DNA of 64,000 bases from assembly GCA_003105015.1 (NCBI GenBank), contig PQAF01000032.1, positions 124,001 to 188,000 on the forward strand, given 5' to 3'. The notes beneath the pieces were generated by a model, which saw only the letters and a program-made list of their open reading frames with translations, searched no databases and was not told the DNA's origin. This DNA comes from Rhodocyclales bacterium. Lineage in GTDB: Bacteria; Pseudomonadota; Gammaproteobacteria; Burkholderiales; Rhodocyclaceae. Within the stretch, counting starts at the first letter, position 1. Each line of letters opens with the position of its first letter. Position numbers and translations under genes: made by a program. Shown here piece after piece: positions 53,223-61,249 of the stretch.

Positions 53223-54260
53223 TTAGCCCGTCCGTAGCTGCTTCGTAACTTCCCCACCCCCAACCACCAGCTTCAAGCTGGACAGCCGATCCACGTACCC
53301 GGCCAGATGCTCAGTGGAAAGGTGAGCGTACCGCCTGACCATTTCCGCCGACTCCCAGCCGCCAAGCTCCTGCAGGACGTGCAACGGGGTACCCGCCTGA
53401 GCATGCCAGCTCGCCCAAGTATGCCTCAGATCGTGCCAGCGAAAATTCTCAATGCCAGCCCGTTCCAAAGCCGCCCTGAAGGCCTTGGTATTGACCTGCC
53501 AGACAGGTTTGCCCTGATAGGTGAAGACATGCGTCTTGTGCTTGCCTTGCTGCTCTCGCAAAACGACGACGGCAGCAGCACTCAACGGCACGGCTATAGC
53601 CTTTCTGGCCTTGGCCTGATCCGGGTGTATCCAAGCTGTCCGGCGCGGCAAATCCACCTGAGACCATTCCAAACCGGTGACGTTTGCACGCCGCAGCCCC
53701 GTCTCAAGAGAAAACCTCACCATCGCCGCCAGATGCACCGGCAATTCCGCTATGAGCAGCTCGGCCTGCTCCCGCGTGATGAACCGAACGCGCCTTTGAG
53801 GCTCAGGCAGCATTCGCACACGCGGGACACGATCCAGCCATTCCCACTCTAAAGCGGCTTTGCGCAGCACCGCCCGAACCACTTCCATGGTGCGATTGAC
53901 CGAACTGTTCTTTACCCCTTCGGCCATTCGCGCAGCCATGATCCTGTCCAGCAAATCACGGTCGATCGCATCGAGGTGGACATCACACAGGTAATCGTGC
54001 AGCCAGTTCAGATGAATCATGTCACTGACTTGCGATGCCTTGTGCGATGTCTCAGCCAAGTAGCGCACAACCGCTTCCTTCCAAGAGCGACGAGGCTTGA
54101 CGCCCAAACGCTCCCGTTCCCACAAAGACGCCTTCAGTCTGTCATGGTATTCCTGAGCCTTGGCCCTATCGGAAGTCCCAGTGCTTTCCTGTATTGCTCG
54201 TCGATTGAAGGTGATTTTGACCCACCAATTTGGCGAGTCCTTACGCTTGTAGAGTGACAT
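53223..54260 (-). CDS. Tyrosine integrase of element II
   Basis: A 345-residue phage-type integrase. Catalytic residues: Arg190 (ETGLRRAN), His276-x-x-Arg279 (WHDLRHTWASW), Trp302 in place of the second His (GGWES), and Tyr311 (RRYAHLS). The N-terminal SAM-like domain (about 60-140) binds the core. A GAGGAG site eight bases before the ATG supports the start. The 3' end lies next to attL. It overlaps the upstream HTH gene by 127 bases. Confidence 0.94.
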   Translation of the reverse strand: MSLYKRKDSPNWWVKITFNRRAIQESTGTSDRAKAQEYHDRLKASLWERERLGVKPRRSWKEAVVRYLAETSHKASQVSDMIHLNWLHDYLCDVHLDAIDRDLLDRIMAARMAEGVKNSSVNRTMEVVRAVLRKAALEWEWLDRVPRVRMLPEPQRRVRFITREQAELLIAELPVHLAAMVRFSLETGLRRANVTGLEWSQVDLPRRTAWIHPDQAKARKAIAVPLSAAAVVVLREQQGKHKTHVFTYQGKPVWQVNTKAFRAALERAGIENFRWHDLRHTWASWHAQAGTPLHVLQELGGWESAEMVRRYAHLSTEHLAGYVDRLSSLKLVVGGGEVTKQLRTG

Positions 54261-54508
54261 GATGCTTGCTCCTCAGTGTCACCCTGCAACGCTCGCGCGG
54301 GATATTTTGAGCGGATGTAGCCCTCTAGGTCAATCCGCAGGAATACCCAACACTTCGCAGGCTTCGATCCCGGCACCTCTCCCGCACGGGCTTTATTGCG
54401 CAACGTGACCGGATGCATGCGCAAAAAGCGTGCAGCCTCGTACAGATCGAGAGTGACAGCAGAGAAAGAAGCTAGGGCCGATTGCTCGGCAGCAGATGCA
54501 GAGTCCAT
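54134..54508 (-). CDS. Helix-turn-helix protein of element II, overlapping the integrase
   Basis: A 124-residue protein with an excisionase/AlpA-like HTH: LDLYEAARFLRMHPVTLRNKARAGEVPGSKPAKCWVFLRIDLEGYIRSKYP (about 20-70). The C-terminal ~42 codons overlap the integrase start in another frame. ATG 54508 has a GAGG site; an ORF extending to 54544 adds 12 residues. It probably controls excision or integrase expression, and the deep overlap could couple their translation. Confidence 0.75.
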   Translation of the reverse strand: MDSASAAEQSALASFSAVTLDLYEAARFLRMHPVTLRNKARAGEVPGSKPAKCWVFLRIDLEGYIRSKYPARALQGDTEEQASCHSTSVRTRQIGGSKSPSIDEQYRKALGLPIGPRLRNTMTD

Positions 54509-54680
54509 AACAACCTCATCAAAAAGATTTGGATGAAGTCGCAAGCGATTGGACCCTGCCCACGATGGAGCGCTTTTTGCGGGGATTTTGCGCTAAGTGC
54601 CTACGACAAGGGCATCTTACAAAGCGTTGCAAAGCCTTGTCAAGTAGGCTACCTACATAACATCCAGACCCCATTGCCTG

Positions 54681-55526
54681 TCAAAACGGGCACGTTTCAG
54701 GCGGAGCACCCGACGCACAGATCCAAAAAGCATTTGAATCGGGACTCAGGAACATTGACCAACCAACGCCATTCAAGCGGCGCACGATTATGGCGACCTC
54801 CTCAATCATACCGACTGTATCCACCGCATCGAGGTAGAACCGCGTTATTTCCGGGCTACGCATTTCCTTAGCTGGCCAGTAGCGACGGGCATTCAACGCC
54901 GCATTATCTTCAAAGCTCTTGGCGATGTACTTGCCAAGGTAGCCAGCCAGTTTTGCAGCATCCCATTTACTCCCCTTACCACCCCATCGCTTCCAAGGGG
55001 AACGAACATTAATCTGCCCTGGAGTATCCGATCCAGTAACCCACACCTTCGACCCAAGAGCGCGATACCAGCACTTGCGGAGCCAATTCAAGTCTTGCCG
55101 CCCCTGAACAGCTACATGAAGATGCCACGCTCCGCGCTCCTGAAGCTCCGGCACGGCGACAAATCCCCAGTCTGGATACCTGACCCTTACGAAACGGACA
55201 AACCGCTTCCAGTCAGTTTTAACGCGCCCCAAATCCTGTACGTTAGCGCGGTAAGTCAATGTCAATAAATGGTCGAGCCGATTTTCCCCAATCAGCCAGC
55301 GAATCATGCGCCGAGCGCGACGAGTGGCGACCGCAACCGAATCCGACCGGCTCACGCCCTCACCCTTCGCCCTACGATTCATTGACGCTTCCAACTGATG
55401 TTTGATCCTTGTCGCAGTAATTTCAATGCCACCCGTCCGGGTACGCACCACCCTTGCGCGGTAGCTGGCACGCCACCACTCATGATTGTCTTTGACCTTA
55501 TCCGGCCCACCTGCTATACATGCCAT
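54681..55526 (-). CDS. HUH-type rolling-circle replication initiator (Rep)
   Basis: A 281-residue Rep-like endonuclease. Expected motifs in order: motif 1 LLTLTYR (87-93), the HUH metal motif WHLHVAV with His135 and His137, and the tyrosine motif GYLGKYIAK with Tyr196, Tyr200 and Lys203. Two Tyr residues four apart resemble superfamily I Reps of phages and plasmids. It would nick a replication origin and initiate rolling-circle copying. A GGGAGG ribosome site lies ten bases before the ATG. No helicase domain is fused. Confidence 0.85.
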   Translation of the reverse strand: MACIAGGPDKVKDNHEWWRASYRARVVRTRTGGIEITATRIKHQLEASMNRRAKGEGVSRSDSVAVATRRARRMIRWLIGENRLDHLLTLTYRANVQDLGRVKTDWKRFVRFVRVRYPDWGFVAVPELQERGAWHLHVAVQGRQDLNWLRKCWYRALGSKVWVTGSDTPGQINVRSPWKRWGGKGSKWDAAKLAGYLGKYIAKSFEDNAALNARRYWPAKEMRSPEITRFYLDAVDTVGMIEEVAIIVRRLNGVGWSMFLSPDSNAFWICASGAPPETCPF

Positions 55527-55560
55527 ATCGCTACTACCTCCCTAGACTGGTTAGCGGTCC

Positions 55561-55830
55561 GGCCCCCGGTGCTTCTTACACGCGGGGGCCTTCTTTTTGC
55601 CCTGCTTTTGCTACTGTCGGTGCTTAAGTGTTCCCAATATAAATTTACGGCGGCGCTTCGCGCCGCCGCGCCCATCGGCGGGCGCTGTGCGCGTCGGCAC
55701 GAATGGCAGACGAAGGAAACAATCTGAGCTTTGCCGGTTGAGCGTGACCGAATTGACCACAACCCGGCGCTACGCGCCCCTGTGGAAAAGCCGCCACCGG
55801 CCATAGAGGGGCCATCGGCTTTTCCACAGG
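55561..55830. promoter_or_regulatory. Hairpin-rich non-coding segment, candidate origin of element II
   Basis: The 338 bases between Rep and the next gene (55527-55864) lack a credible gene. Three hairpins are visible: GGCCCCC/GGGGGCC (55561-55590) followed by TTCTTTTT; CGGCGGCG-CTTCG-CGCCGCCG (55648-55668); and a 15-bp perfect stem, 55779-55793 with 55816-55830. Each arm of the last contains TTTTCCACA or its complement, a match to the DnaA-box consensus TTWTNCACA. This suits a double-strand or single-strand replication origin, or a phage-type packaging hairpin. Confidence 0.6.
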
Positions 55831-55864
55831 CTTCGGGGTTATGGACAATTCGGCCATTCATTGC

Positions 55865-56113
55865 TTAGCGGGGGCAGAACGATTGGAACGTCGCCAAAAC
55901 GCGCCCACCGCGCCCCGTGAGCCACATTGCCTCATAGCAGCACAGCCGCGGATCAATCAGGTTCGCCGCCATCGCTGCCATTGCGAACTGCCGGGCCTCA
56001 TTGACCGTCCCAAACGCCCCGATACAGTCATCCAAGCGCGTTCCGTCCCAATGGGCATACCGAGCCATCACCCGGACCGGATGCGCCCCAAGGCGCGTTC
56101 TTCTCTTAGCCAC
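55865..56113 (-). CDS. Small hypothetical protein of element II (GTG start)
   Basis: An 82-residue protein that begins MAKRRTRLGAHPVRVMARYAHWDGTRL. The GTG at 56113 overlaps the end of the upstream 56-residue gene (GTGGCTAAG contains its TAA), suggesting coupled translation. An internal ATG at residue 16 is an alternative start. No known domain; the C-terminal half has several Cys (RLCCYEAMW, SFCPR). Confidence 0.6.
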   Translation of the reverse strand: MAKRRTRLGAHPVRVMARYAHWDGTRLDDCIGAFGTVNEARQFAMAAMAANLIDPRLCCYEAMWLTGRGGRVLATFQSFCPR

Positions 56114-56276
56114 GGAGCAGCCGCCACATTTTCCACTTCCTCACCAGCGCAACCGGACCTATCAGCAAATGCCATAACACCTCATGCAGCCATCCCTCAC
56201 ACGAATTCGCATAGACTACCGGCGAGACCCAATTCACCCACCGTTCGCCCCACCACCACACGCCCTCTTTCTTCAT
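56106..56276 (-). CDS. Small Trp-rich, possibly membrane-associated protein of element II
   Basis: A 56-residue ORF starting MKKEGVWWWGERWVNWV, preceded by a strong AGGAGGGG ribosome site four to five bases from the ATG. The middle (WLHEVLWHLLIGPVALV, about 29-45) is hydrophobic enough for one membrane helix, followed by a basic RKWK stretch. It has eight Trp residues. Its stop is embedded in the start of the next gene. Small membrane proteins of this shape are typical of filamentous phages, but no match was recognised. Confidence 0.58.
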   Translation of the reverse strand: MKKEGVWWWGERWVNWVSPVVYANSCEGWLHEVLWHLLIGPVALVRKWKMWRLLRG

Positions 56277-56304
56277 CACCCCTCCTATCAGTCATGAATA
56301 TCCG

Positions 56305-56361
56305 CGTAGCTACTCCGTAACCTCACTACGCTGCTTTCGTTTCCAGTTTTCTTCCGTAGCT
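56305..56361 (+). repeat. Right-end repeats of element II, likely integrase arm sites
   Basis: CGTAGCTACTCCGTAAC at 56305-56321 matches CGTAGCTGCTTCGTAAC at 53233-53249 (two differences in 17). A shorter CCGTAGCT copy sits at 56354-56361. Such repeats near both attachment sites fit arm-type integrase sites. Confidence 0.62.
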
Positions 56362-56427
56362 TTTCTTTCAAACAGCGCGAGCGTTACAAGGCATTGATTT
56401 ATAAATACGGCCAATTCACTGGCCGTC

Positions 56428-56472
56428 CTACGAACCAAGGGGTCAGGAGTTCGAATCTCTTCGGGCGCGCCA
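56428..56472 (+). repeat. attR: second copy of the 45-bp tRNA-Arg repeat
   Basis: Identical to 53139-53183. It lacks the tRNA 5' half, so it is not a gene. The original tRNA terminator follows at 56481-56506. Confidence 0.93.
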
Positions 56473-56480
56473 AATCCCAA

Positions 56481-56506
56481 GGGCCTGCTTTTGCAGGCCC
56501 TTTTTT
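56481..56506 (+). terminator. Original tRNA-Arg terminator
   Basis: GGGCCTGC (56481-56488) pairs with GCAGGCCC (56493-56500) around TTTT, followed by six T. It lost its tRNA when element II inserted. Confidence 0.92.
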
Positions 56507-56571
56507 CTTGCCTGCTTCCGCTCTCAAGTTGCGATACGATGCGCCCTGTGCAGGCATTTGAGGAGGGGATC

Positions 56572-57117
56572 ATGACATTGAATCAGGTTCGACTGGTTTT
56601 GGGCTGGGCGCTTGCGCTCCTGTTTGCGACGAACGCCTGGGCGGCGTCCCGAGAGGAAATCGACGCCGAGGTGAGGCAGGCGGTGAAGGAGTTCTACAAG
56701 CACACCAGTGCCGGCAAGGAACTGTCGCAGAAGGCGGCAGGCATGCTGGTGTTTCCCAGCGTGGTGAAGGCCGGCATCGGTGTCGGCGGCGAGTACGGCG
56801 AGGGATCGCTGCTCATCGGCGGCAAGCCGGCGGCCTACTACAACATCGCCTCCGCCTCGATCGGTTTCCAGTTGGGCGCCCAGGCGCGCAGCATGATCGT
56901 CCTGTTCATGACGGAGAATGCCTTGTCGAAATTCCGCGCCAGCGAAGGCTGGAAGGCGGGCGTCGACGGCAGCGTGGCGCTCGCCACGCTGGGGGCGGGC
57001 GGATCCATCGACACCGAGACGGCAAAGAAGCCGATCATCGGCTTCATCTTCTCGAACAAGGGGCTGATGTACAACCTGACCTTCGAGGGGTCGAAGATCA
57101 CCAAGATCGATCGCTAG
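56572..57117 (+). CDS. SYLF/YSC84 lipid-binding domain protein
   Basis: A 181-residue exported protein. A signal sequence covers residues 1-24 (WALALLFATNAWA-A). The SYLF domain follows, with AGMLVFPSVVKAGIGVGGEYGEGSLLIGGKPAAYYN and SIGFQLGAQARSMIVLFMTENAL. Proteins of this family bind phosphoinositides or other lipids, and bacterial members are periplasmic. ATG 56572 has a GAGGAGGGG site; an upstream in-frame extension has no signal. Confidence 0.9.
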   Translation: MTLNQVRLVLGWALALLFATNAWAASREEIDAEVRQAVKEFYKHTSAGKELSQKAAGMLVFPSVVKAGIGVGGEYGEGSLLIGGKPAAYYNIASASIGFQLGAQARSMIVLFMTENALSKFRASEGWKAGVDGSVALATLGAGGSIDTETAKKPIIGFIFSNKGLMYNLTFEGSKITKIDR

Positions 57118-57121
57118 ACGG

Positions 57122-58108
57122 TCAGGCCGACAGCGGCGGCTCGTCCATGAGTGCGACCTGCTCGCGCAGTTCCAGAATGCGGTCCTGCCAGTAGCGCTGG
57201 GTATTGAACCAGGGGAAAGCCGCCGGAAAGGCCGGGTCGTCCCGGCGACGGGCCAGCCACGCCGAGTAGTGGAGCAGGCGCAGCGTGCGCAGGGCCTCCA
57301 CCAGATGCAACTCACGCGTATCGAACTCGCAGAAATCCTCGTAGCCGGCCAGCACATCGCCCAGTTGCCGCGTCATTTCCGCGCGTTCCCCCGATAGCAA
57401 CATCCACAGGTCCTGCACGGCCGGGCCCATGCGGCAGTCGTCGAAATCGACGAAGTGCGGGCCGTCGTCCGTCCATAGCACGTTGCCGGCGTGGCAGTCG
57501 CCGTGCAGGCGCAGGGAGGCGACAGGGGCGGCGCGTTCATAGCAGCGGCGCACGCCATCCAGCGCCTGCCCGGCCACGCTTTGCCAGGCCGCCAACAGAT
57601 CATCCGGCAGGAACCGGTTTGCAAGCAGGTAAGCCATGGAATCCTCGCCGAAGCTCGCGATGTCCAGCGTGGGACGTTCGCTGAAGGGTTTCAGCGCGCC
57701 GATGGCATGGATGCGACCGAGGAAGCGTCCCATCCATTGCAGGGTGTCCGGCCTGTCCAGTTCCGGAGCGCGGCCGCCGCGACGCGGGAACACCGCGAAA
57801 CGGAAGCTTTCCGCCGAATGCAGGGTTCTCCCGCCGGCGAATGCCAGGGGCGCTACGACCGGGATTTCGCGATCCTGCAGTTCGATCGCGAAGGCATGCT
57901 CCTCGAGTATCGCCGCATCGCTCCAACGCCCCGGCCGGTAGAACTTGGCCACCACCGGTCGCGCGTCGACGATGCCGACCTGATAGACGCGGTTTTCGTA
58001 GCTGTTGAGGGCCAGCAGGGAGCCATCGCAATGCAGGCCGACGCTCTCGAGGGCGTTCAGGGCGACATCGGGGGTGAGGGCGGAATAGGGATGCTGGCCG
58101 GAGTCCAT
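57122..58108 (-). CDS. srkA: Stress-response protein kinase SrkA (YihE/RdoA-like)
   Basis: A 328-residue Ser/Thr protein kinase of the aminoglycoside-phosphotransferase fold, linked in E. coli to the Cpx envelope stress system and survival. The N-lobe lysine is in VVAKFYRPGRWSD. The catalytic loop is RLHGDCHAGNVLWTDDG with Asp and Asn. The metal-binding FVDFDDCRMGPAVQDLW follows. Length matches SrkA (328). It is convergent with the SYLF gene. Confidence 0.93.
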   Translation of the reverse strand: MDSGQHPYSALTPDVALNALESVGLHCDGSLLALNSYENRVYQVGIVDARPVVAKFYRPGRWSDAAILEEHAFAIELQDREIPVVAPLAFAGGRTLHSAESFRFAVFPRRGGRAPELDRPDTLQWMGRFLGRIHAIGALKPFSERPTLDIASFGEDSMAYLLANRFLPDDLLAAWQSVAGQALDGVRRCYERAAPVASLRLHGDCHAGNVLWTDDGPHFVDFDDCRMGPAVQDLWMLLSGERAEMTRQLGDVLAGYEDFCEFDTRELHLVEALRTLRLLHYSAWLARRRDDPAFPAAFPWFNTQRYWQDRILELREQVALMDEPPLSA

Positions 58109-58172
58109 GCCGGCATTGTACGTTCTCCCCGACGCGCTATCATTGGCGCCACCAAGAAGAAAACCAACGAAG

Positions 58173-58700
58173 ATGGCCGACTATCCTCAGCACCTGGTTC
58201 ACCCGCACCGCCTGTTCGACGGCAGCGAAGTCATCATCCGGCCCATTCGTCCGGAGGATGCCGCCATCGAACAGGAGTTCGTGCGCGGCTTGTCCGACGA
58301 TTCCCGTTACAACCGCTTCATGGGCCAGTTGCGCGAACTGGCGCCGCGCAAGCTGCAATACATGACGACGATCGACTACGACCAGCACATGGCGCTGATC
58401 GCCACGGTCCAGCGGGAAGGCCGCGAGGTGGAGATCGGCGTCGCCCGCTATGTCGTCACGCCCGGCAGCGAAAGCTGCGAGTTCGCCATCGCGGTGGACG
58501 ATGCCTGGCAGGGCACCGGCGTGGCCGGCATCCTGATGCTTGAACTGATGGCGGTGGCGCGGAGCAAGGGATTGAAGACCATGGTCGGTTTCGTCCTGTC
58601 CAGCAACCACAAGATGCTGAAATTCTGCCACCAGCTCGGCTTCGAATGCCATCGCGAGCTGGGCGAGGGCGACACCATCAGCGTCGTCAAGAATCTCTAG
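58173..58700 (+). CDS. GNAT-family N-acetyltransferase
   Basis: A 175-residue GNAT enzyme. [16 protein letters not shown] opens the fold, and acetyl-CoA binding is in [19 protein letters not shown] (a QGxG-type loop; canonical R/QxxGxG/A). The sequence is close to the acetyltransferase domain of Pat/YfiQ-type protein acetyltransferases, here without the large CoA-binding domain. ATG 58173 is preferred over in-frame codons from 58107. Its end overlaps the convergent nfi gene by 14 bases. Confidence 0.86.
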   Translation: MADYPQHLVHPHRLFDGSEVIIRPIRPEDAAIEQEFVRGLSDDSRYNRFMGQLRELAPRKLQYMTTIDYDQHMALIATVQREGREVEIGVARYVVTPGSESCEFAIAVDDAWQGTGVAGILMLELMAVARSKGLKTMVGFVLSSNHKMLKFCHQLGFECHRELGEGDTISVVKNL

Positions 58701-59370
58701 GGTTTTTCTGCTTCTCGGATGCCAGCCGGTGCGCCCAGCGTGTCGTTTCGGGCAGGCGGTAGCGGGTCAGGCAGGCCATGACCCAGGCGATCGCCGATTC
58801 GAGGCCGATGCGGTGGCCGGGCGAGACATACAGCGGCTTGACGCCCTGCCGGGTGCGCAGCACCGCGCCGATGGTCTCGTTTACGTCCCGGAGCGGCACC
58901 CAGGCGCCGCGTTTGTCCGGTACCTCATCGTGCTTTCCGACCAGGCGCGTCTTGGCTACGCCGATGGATGGAACGTCGAGGAGCAGGCCAAGGTGGCTGG
59001 CGATGCCCAGGCGGCGCGGATGCGCGATGCCCTGTCCGTCGCAGAGCAGCAGGTCCGGCAGGACATCGAGTTGTTCCATGGCAGCCAGGACGGCCGGTAC
59101 TTCACGGAAGGAGAGCAGTCCCGGCACATAGGGGAAACAAGTCGGCTTTCGCGCGATAACCGAGGTTTCCAGCTGCAGCGACGGGAAGGCGAGCACCGCG
59201 ACGGCGGCGCGCGTGGTGGCGCCGTTGTCCTCGAAGCCGACATCCACGCCGGCGACGTGGCGGACCGGACCGAGTTGGTCGCGCAGGACGATTTCCGTGG
59301 CCAAACGGGACTGCAGCGCCATCGCCTCCTTCGGCGCCAGGTCCCAGGGGTGGCGCTGCCGGATTTTCAT
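58687..59370 (-). CDS. nfi: Endonuclease V (deoxyinosine 3' endonuclease)
   Basis: A 227-residue repair nuclease that nicks DNA near deoxyinosine. Active-site carboxylates are in [30 protein letters not shown] and the [12 protein letters not shown] region, with [11 protein letters not shown] near the C-terminus. The [11 protein letters not shown] wedge motif inserts at the damaged base. Length matches E. coli Nfi (223). It overlaps the upstream phosphodiesterase-like gene by four bases. Confidence 0.95.
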   Translation of the reverse strand: MKIRQRHPWDLAPKEAMALQSRLATEIVLRDQLGPVRHVAGVDVGFEDNGATTRAAVAVLAFPSLQLETSVIARKPTCFPYVPGLLSFREVPAVLAAMEQLDVLPDLLLCDGQGIAHPRRLGIASHLGLLLDVPSIGVAKTRLVGKHDEVPDKRGAWVPLRDVNETIGAVLRTRQGVKPLYVSPGHRIGLESAIAWVMACLTRYRLPETTRWAHRLASEKQKNPRDS

Positions 59371-60536
59371 GAATCGCAGCGCGCGATGACGAGCGGCACG
59401 TGCATCTCGTCGGCGCTGATGCCGGCGTGCACGCCGAGCTGGCGATAGCGCTTTTCACCCTCCACCCAGTCGAGCAGCGTCCAGTTCTCGCGCATCACCA
59501 GGACATAGTCGCCGATGCGCGACGCCAGCCGGGGATCCGCCGCGCCGGGGCCATACCATCCCTGCTCGATCATCTCGCGTCCGGTGAAAAGATCCATGCG
59601 CCCGGCGAAGACATCGCGCACATAGGCCTCGAAGCGGGGCGCCTGCTCCGGCCTGACGTAGCAATAGGCGACGCGGCGTTCGCCGCACAAGGGGCGGGCC
59701 AGCATCGCCGCGAGATCCGGGTGCTGAGCCAGGTCGATCTGGCGCTCGGGCGGGGAATCGATGAAGCCGTGGTCCGCGCAGGCCAGCACGACAGTGTCGC
59801 TGCCGGCGATGGCGGCGAGGAAGGCGCCGAAGGCCTCGTCCAGCGCGGCGAATTGGGCGGCGACCTGCGGGCTGCCGACGCCATGGATGTGCGACAGCGA
59901 GTCGAGATCCGGGTAGTAGGCGTAGAGGTAGGTGGGTTCGGCCGACGCCCGGATGGCTGCGGTCATCTGCCCGAACAATTCGGCCAGCGTCTGGTAGCCG
60001 CGTACCTCGGCACGGCCGCTGTGGTAAAGATTGAAGGCCGAACTGGCGATGGCTTGCGGGGAGACGAAAACGCTGCGTCGCGCGATGCGATCGACAAAGG
60101 GCGCATGGCCGAAAAGGCGTTGCGGCAGTGTGCCGGGCGGCGCATCGAATTCGCCCGGACCGCGCGGCCTGAGCGGCAGCACGGCGGCGACGGCGTCCAG
60201 CTCCGAAAAATACATGTGCCAGCCGGTCAGCGCGTGCTGTTGCGGCGCCAGGCCTGTCAGGTAAGTGGTGACCGCACTGGCGGTAGTGGACGGAAAGACC
60301 GAGGTCAGCCTGGCCTGCAGGTGGTTGTGCAGATGGCCGCCAGCGCCGTGGCGCTGCAGGTAGCGATAGCCGAGGCCGTCTGCAACAAGCAGCACGACGT
60401 GTCGCGCCGTGTCGCCGAGACTGACTTTTGCGTCGCGCAGCGGCGCATAGGGTAGGGGAGGCAGTGCGCCGCAGGCGTCGCCGAGCGAACGCATCAGGTT
60501 GACGATGCTGCCGCCCTCGTAGTCGGGACGGATCAC
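59367..60536 (-). CDS. Type I phosphodiesterase / nucleotide pyrophosphatase family protein
   Basis: A 389-residue alkaline-phosphatase-fold enzyme. The metal and nucleophile site is [13 protein letters not shown] (Asp) with the nucleophilic Thr in [17 protein letters not shown]. Further ligands are in [17 protein letters not shown] and [10 protein letters not shown]. The substrate is unknown. The annotated GTG at 60536 has no good ribosome site, and ATG 60494 (MRSLGDACG) is a reasonable alternative. It overlaps the upstream truncated gene, which could have influenced its translation start. Confidence 0.86.
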   Translation of the reverse strand: MIRPDYEGGSIVNLMRSLGDACGALPPLPYAPLRDAKVSLGDTARHVVLLVADGLGYRYLQRHGAGGHLHNHLQARLTSVFPSTTASAVTTYLTGLAPQQHALTGWHMYFSELDAVAAVLPLRPRGPGEFDAPPGTLPQRLFGHAPFVDRIARRSVFVSPQAIASSAFNLYHSGRAEVRGYQTLAELFGQMTAAIRASAEPTYLYAYYPDLDSLSHIHGVGSPQVAAQFAALDEAFGAFLAAIAGSDTVVLACADHGFIDSPPERQIDLAQHPDLAAMLARPLCGERRVAYCYVRPEQAPRFEAYVRDVFAGRMDLFTGREMIEQGWYGPGAADPRLASRIGDYVLVMRENWTLLDWVEGEKRYRQLGVHAGISADEMHVPLVIARCDS

Positions 60537-60748
60537 CTTAATGGCGCTTCTGCCCAGTGCCCCCAGGTCATGCGTGGCGCGACAGGGTCGGGGGCATCGG
60601 GATCGTCGACGACCAGGACCAGGCTTTTCGTGCCTGCAGGCGCACCGCTCCAGGCAAGCGGCGGCGAGCGGTCGTCGCCTTCGCAGGTGTACTCAACGGG
60701 GATGTGGCTACCAGGGGAAAACGCGGAGGAGGTCAGCGTCAGGGGCAT
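60533..60748 (-). pseudogene. Truncated YbhB/YbcL (PEBP/Raf-kinase-inhibitor-like) gene
   Basis: 71 codons from ATG 60748: MPLTLTSSAFSPGSHIPVEYTCEGDDRSPPLAWSGAPAG then LVLVVDDPDAPDP and MTWGHW, after which the frame ends within six codons. Intact family members have about 150-180 residues, so more than half is missing, including the region after the DPDAP ligand motif. It looks like a deletion remnant fused to the following phosphodiesterase-like gene. Confidence 0.78.
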
Positions 60749-60768
60749 GTTCTGCAGGGCGCATTGCC

Positions 60769-61050
60769 TCAATGATCCTCGAGATGCGGCCCGCCTTCCT
60801 CGGCCGGCGCACCCGTGTCGGGATCGATCCAGTCGGAGATGCCGAGTTCGTCCTCGGCTTCGGCCAGGGTCTCACCCGGCTCGAAGTCGGATTCGTCGCT
60901 GTACTCCATGTCCTCCGCCGCCTCGATCAACGTCGGGAAGGGACCATATTCCTCGCCGCTGTCCTTGTCCTGCCAGTAGAAACCGTCCGGTCTTTCAATG
61001 ACGCGCGTCCGGTCATAGCCTGAAGGTGTGGCGGGTATATTCTTTGGCAT
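60769..61050 (-). CDS. Small acidic hypothetical protein
   Basis: A 93-residue protein. ATG 61050 follows an AGGAG site; a much longer frame to 61419 overlaps the opposite gene and is unlikely. The part DRTRVIERPDGFYWQDKDSGEEYGPFPTLIEAAEDME looks like a compact domain seen in small conserved proteins of betaproteobacteria. The rest is strongly acidic (GETLAEAEDELGISDWIDPDTGAPAEEG). The function is unknown. Confidence 0.75.
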   Translation of the reverse strand: MPKNIPATPSGYDRTRVIERPDGFYWQDKDSGEEYGPFPTLIEAAEDMEYSDESDFEPGETLAEAEDELGISDWIDPDTGAPAEEGGPHLEDH

Positions 61051-61249
61051 GGCGATCTCCTTCTCGCTGTGGTTATCTTGAACCTTTTTTTTGCTAAAAG
61101 CTATGGCGATTCGTCGGGCGGTTCGTTGACCGGAGTCAAACGCCGCGCCTTGAATGCTATAACGGCTCAAGTACGAGAACTTGAATCCTTGTGCGCTGCT
61201 TGGCCGGGCGCTATAGTTGTTTCGAAAATTCGAATATAGAAAAGCCTGC

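Larger units (their letters stand above)
53184..56472. mobile_element. Element II: minimal integrated element in tRNA-Arg (integrase + HUH Rep)
   Basis: About 3.3 kb bounded by the 45-bp tRNA-Arg repeat. Coding content, all on the minus strand: tyrosine integrase, overlapping HTH protein, HUH-type rolling-circle Rep and two small coupled genes. A hairpin-rich non-coding segment lies between Rep and the small genes. No coat, Zot or assembly genes are seen. It may be a reduced filamentous-phage-like satellite or an integrated rolling-circle plasmid. Similar short sequences at both ends (53233-53249 and 56305-56321) are likely arm sites. Confidence 0.88.

Noticed and set aside
55514..55861. 115-residue frame upstream of the Rep gene of element II
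   Set aside because: It runs through three strong hairpins, overlaps the Rep start, and its composition is Arg/Ser-rich like an antisense frame. The segment is better explained as an origin.
56400..56480. A second tRNA-Arg gene at 56428-56472
   Set aside because: Only the 3' part from the anticodon loop is present. The upstream bases do not form an acceptor or D-arm, so it is the attR copy.
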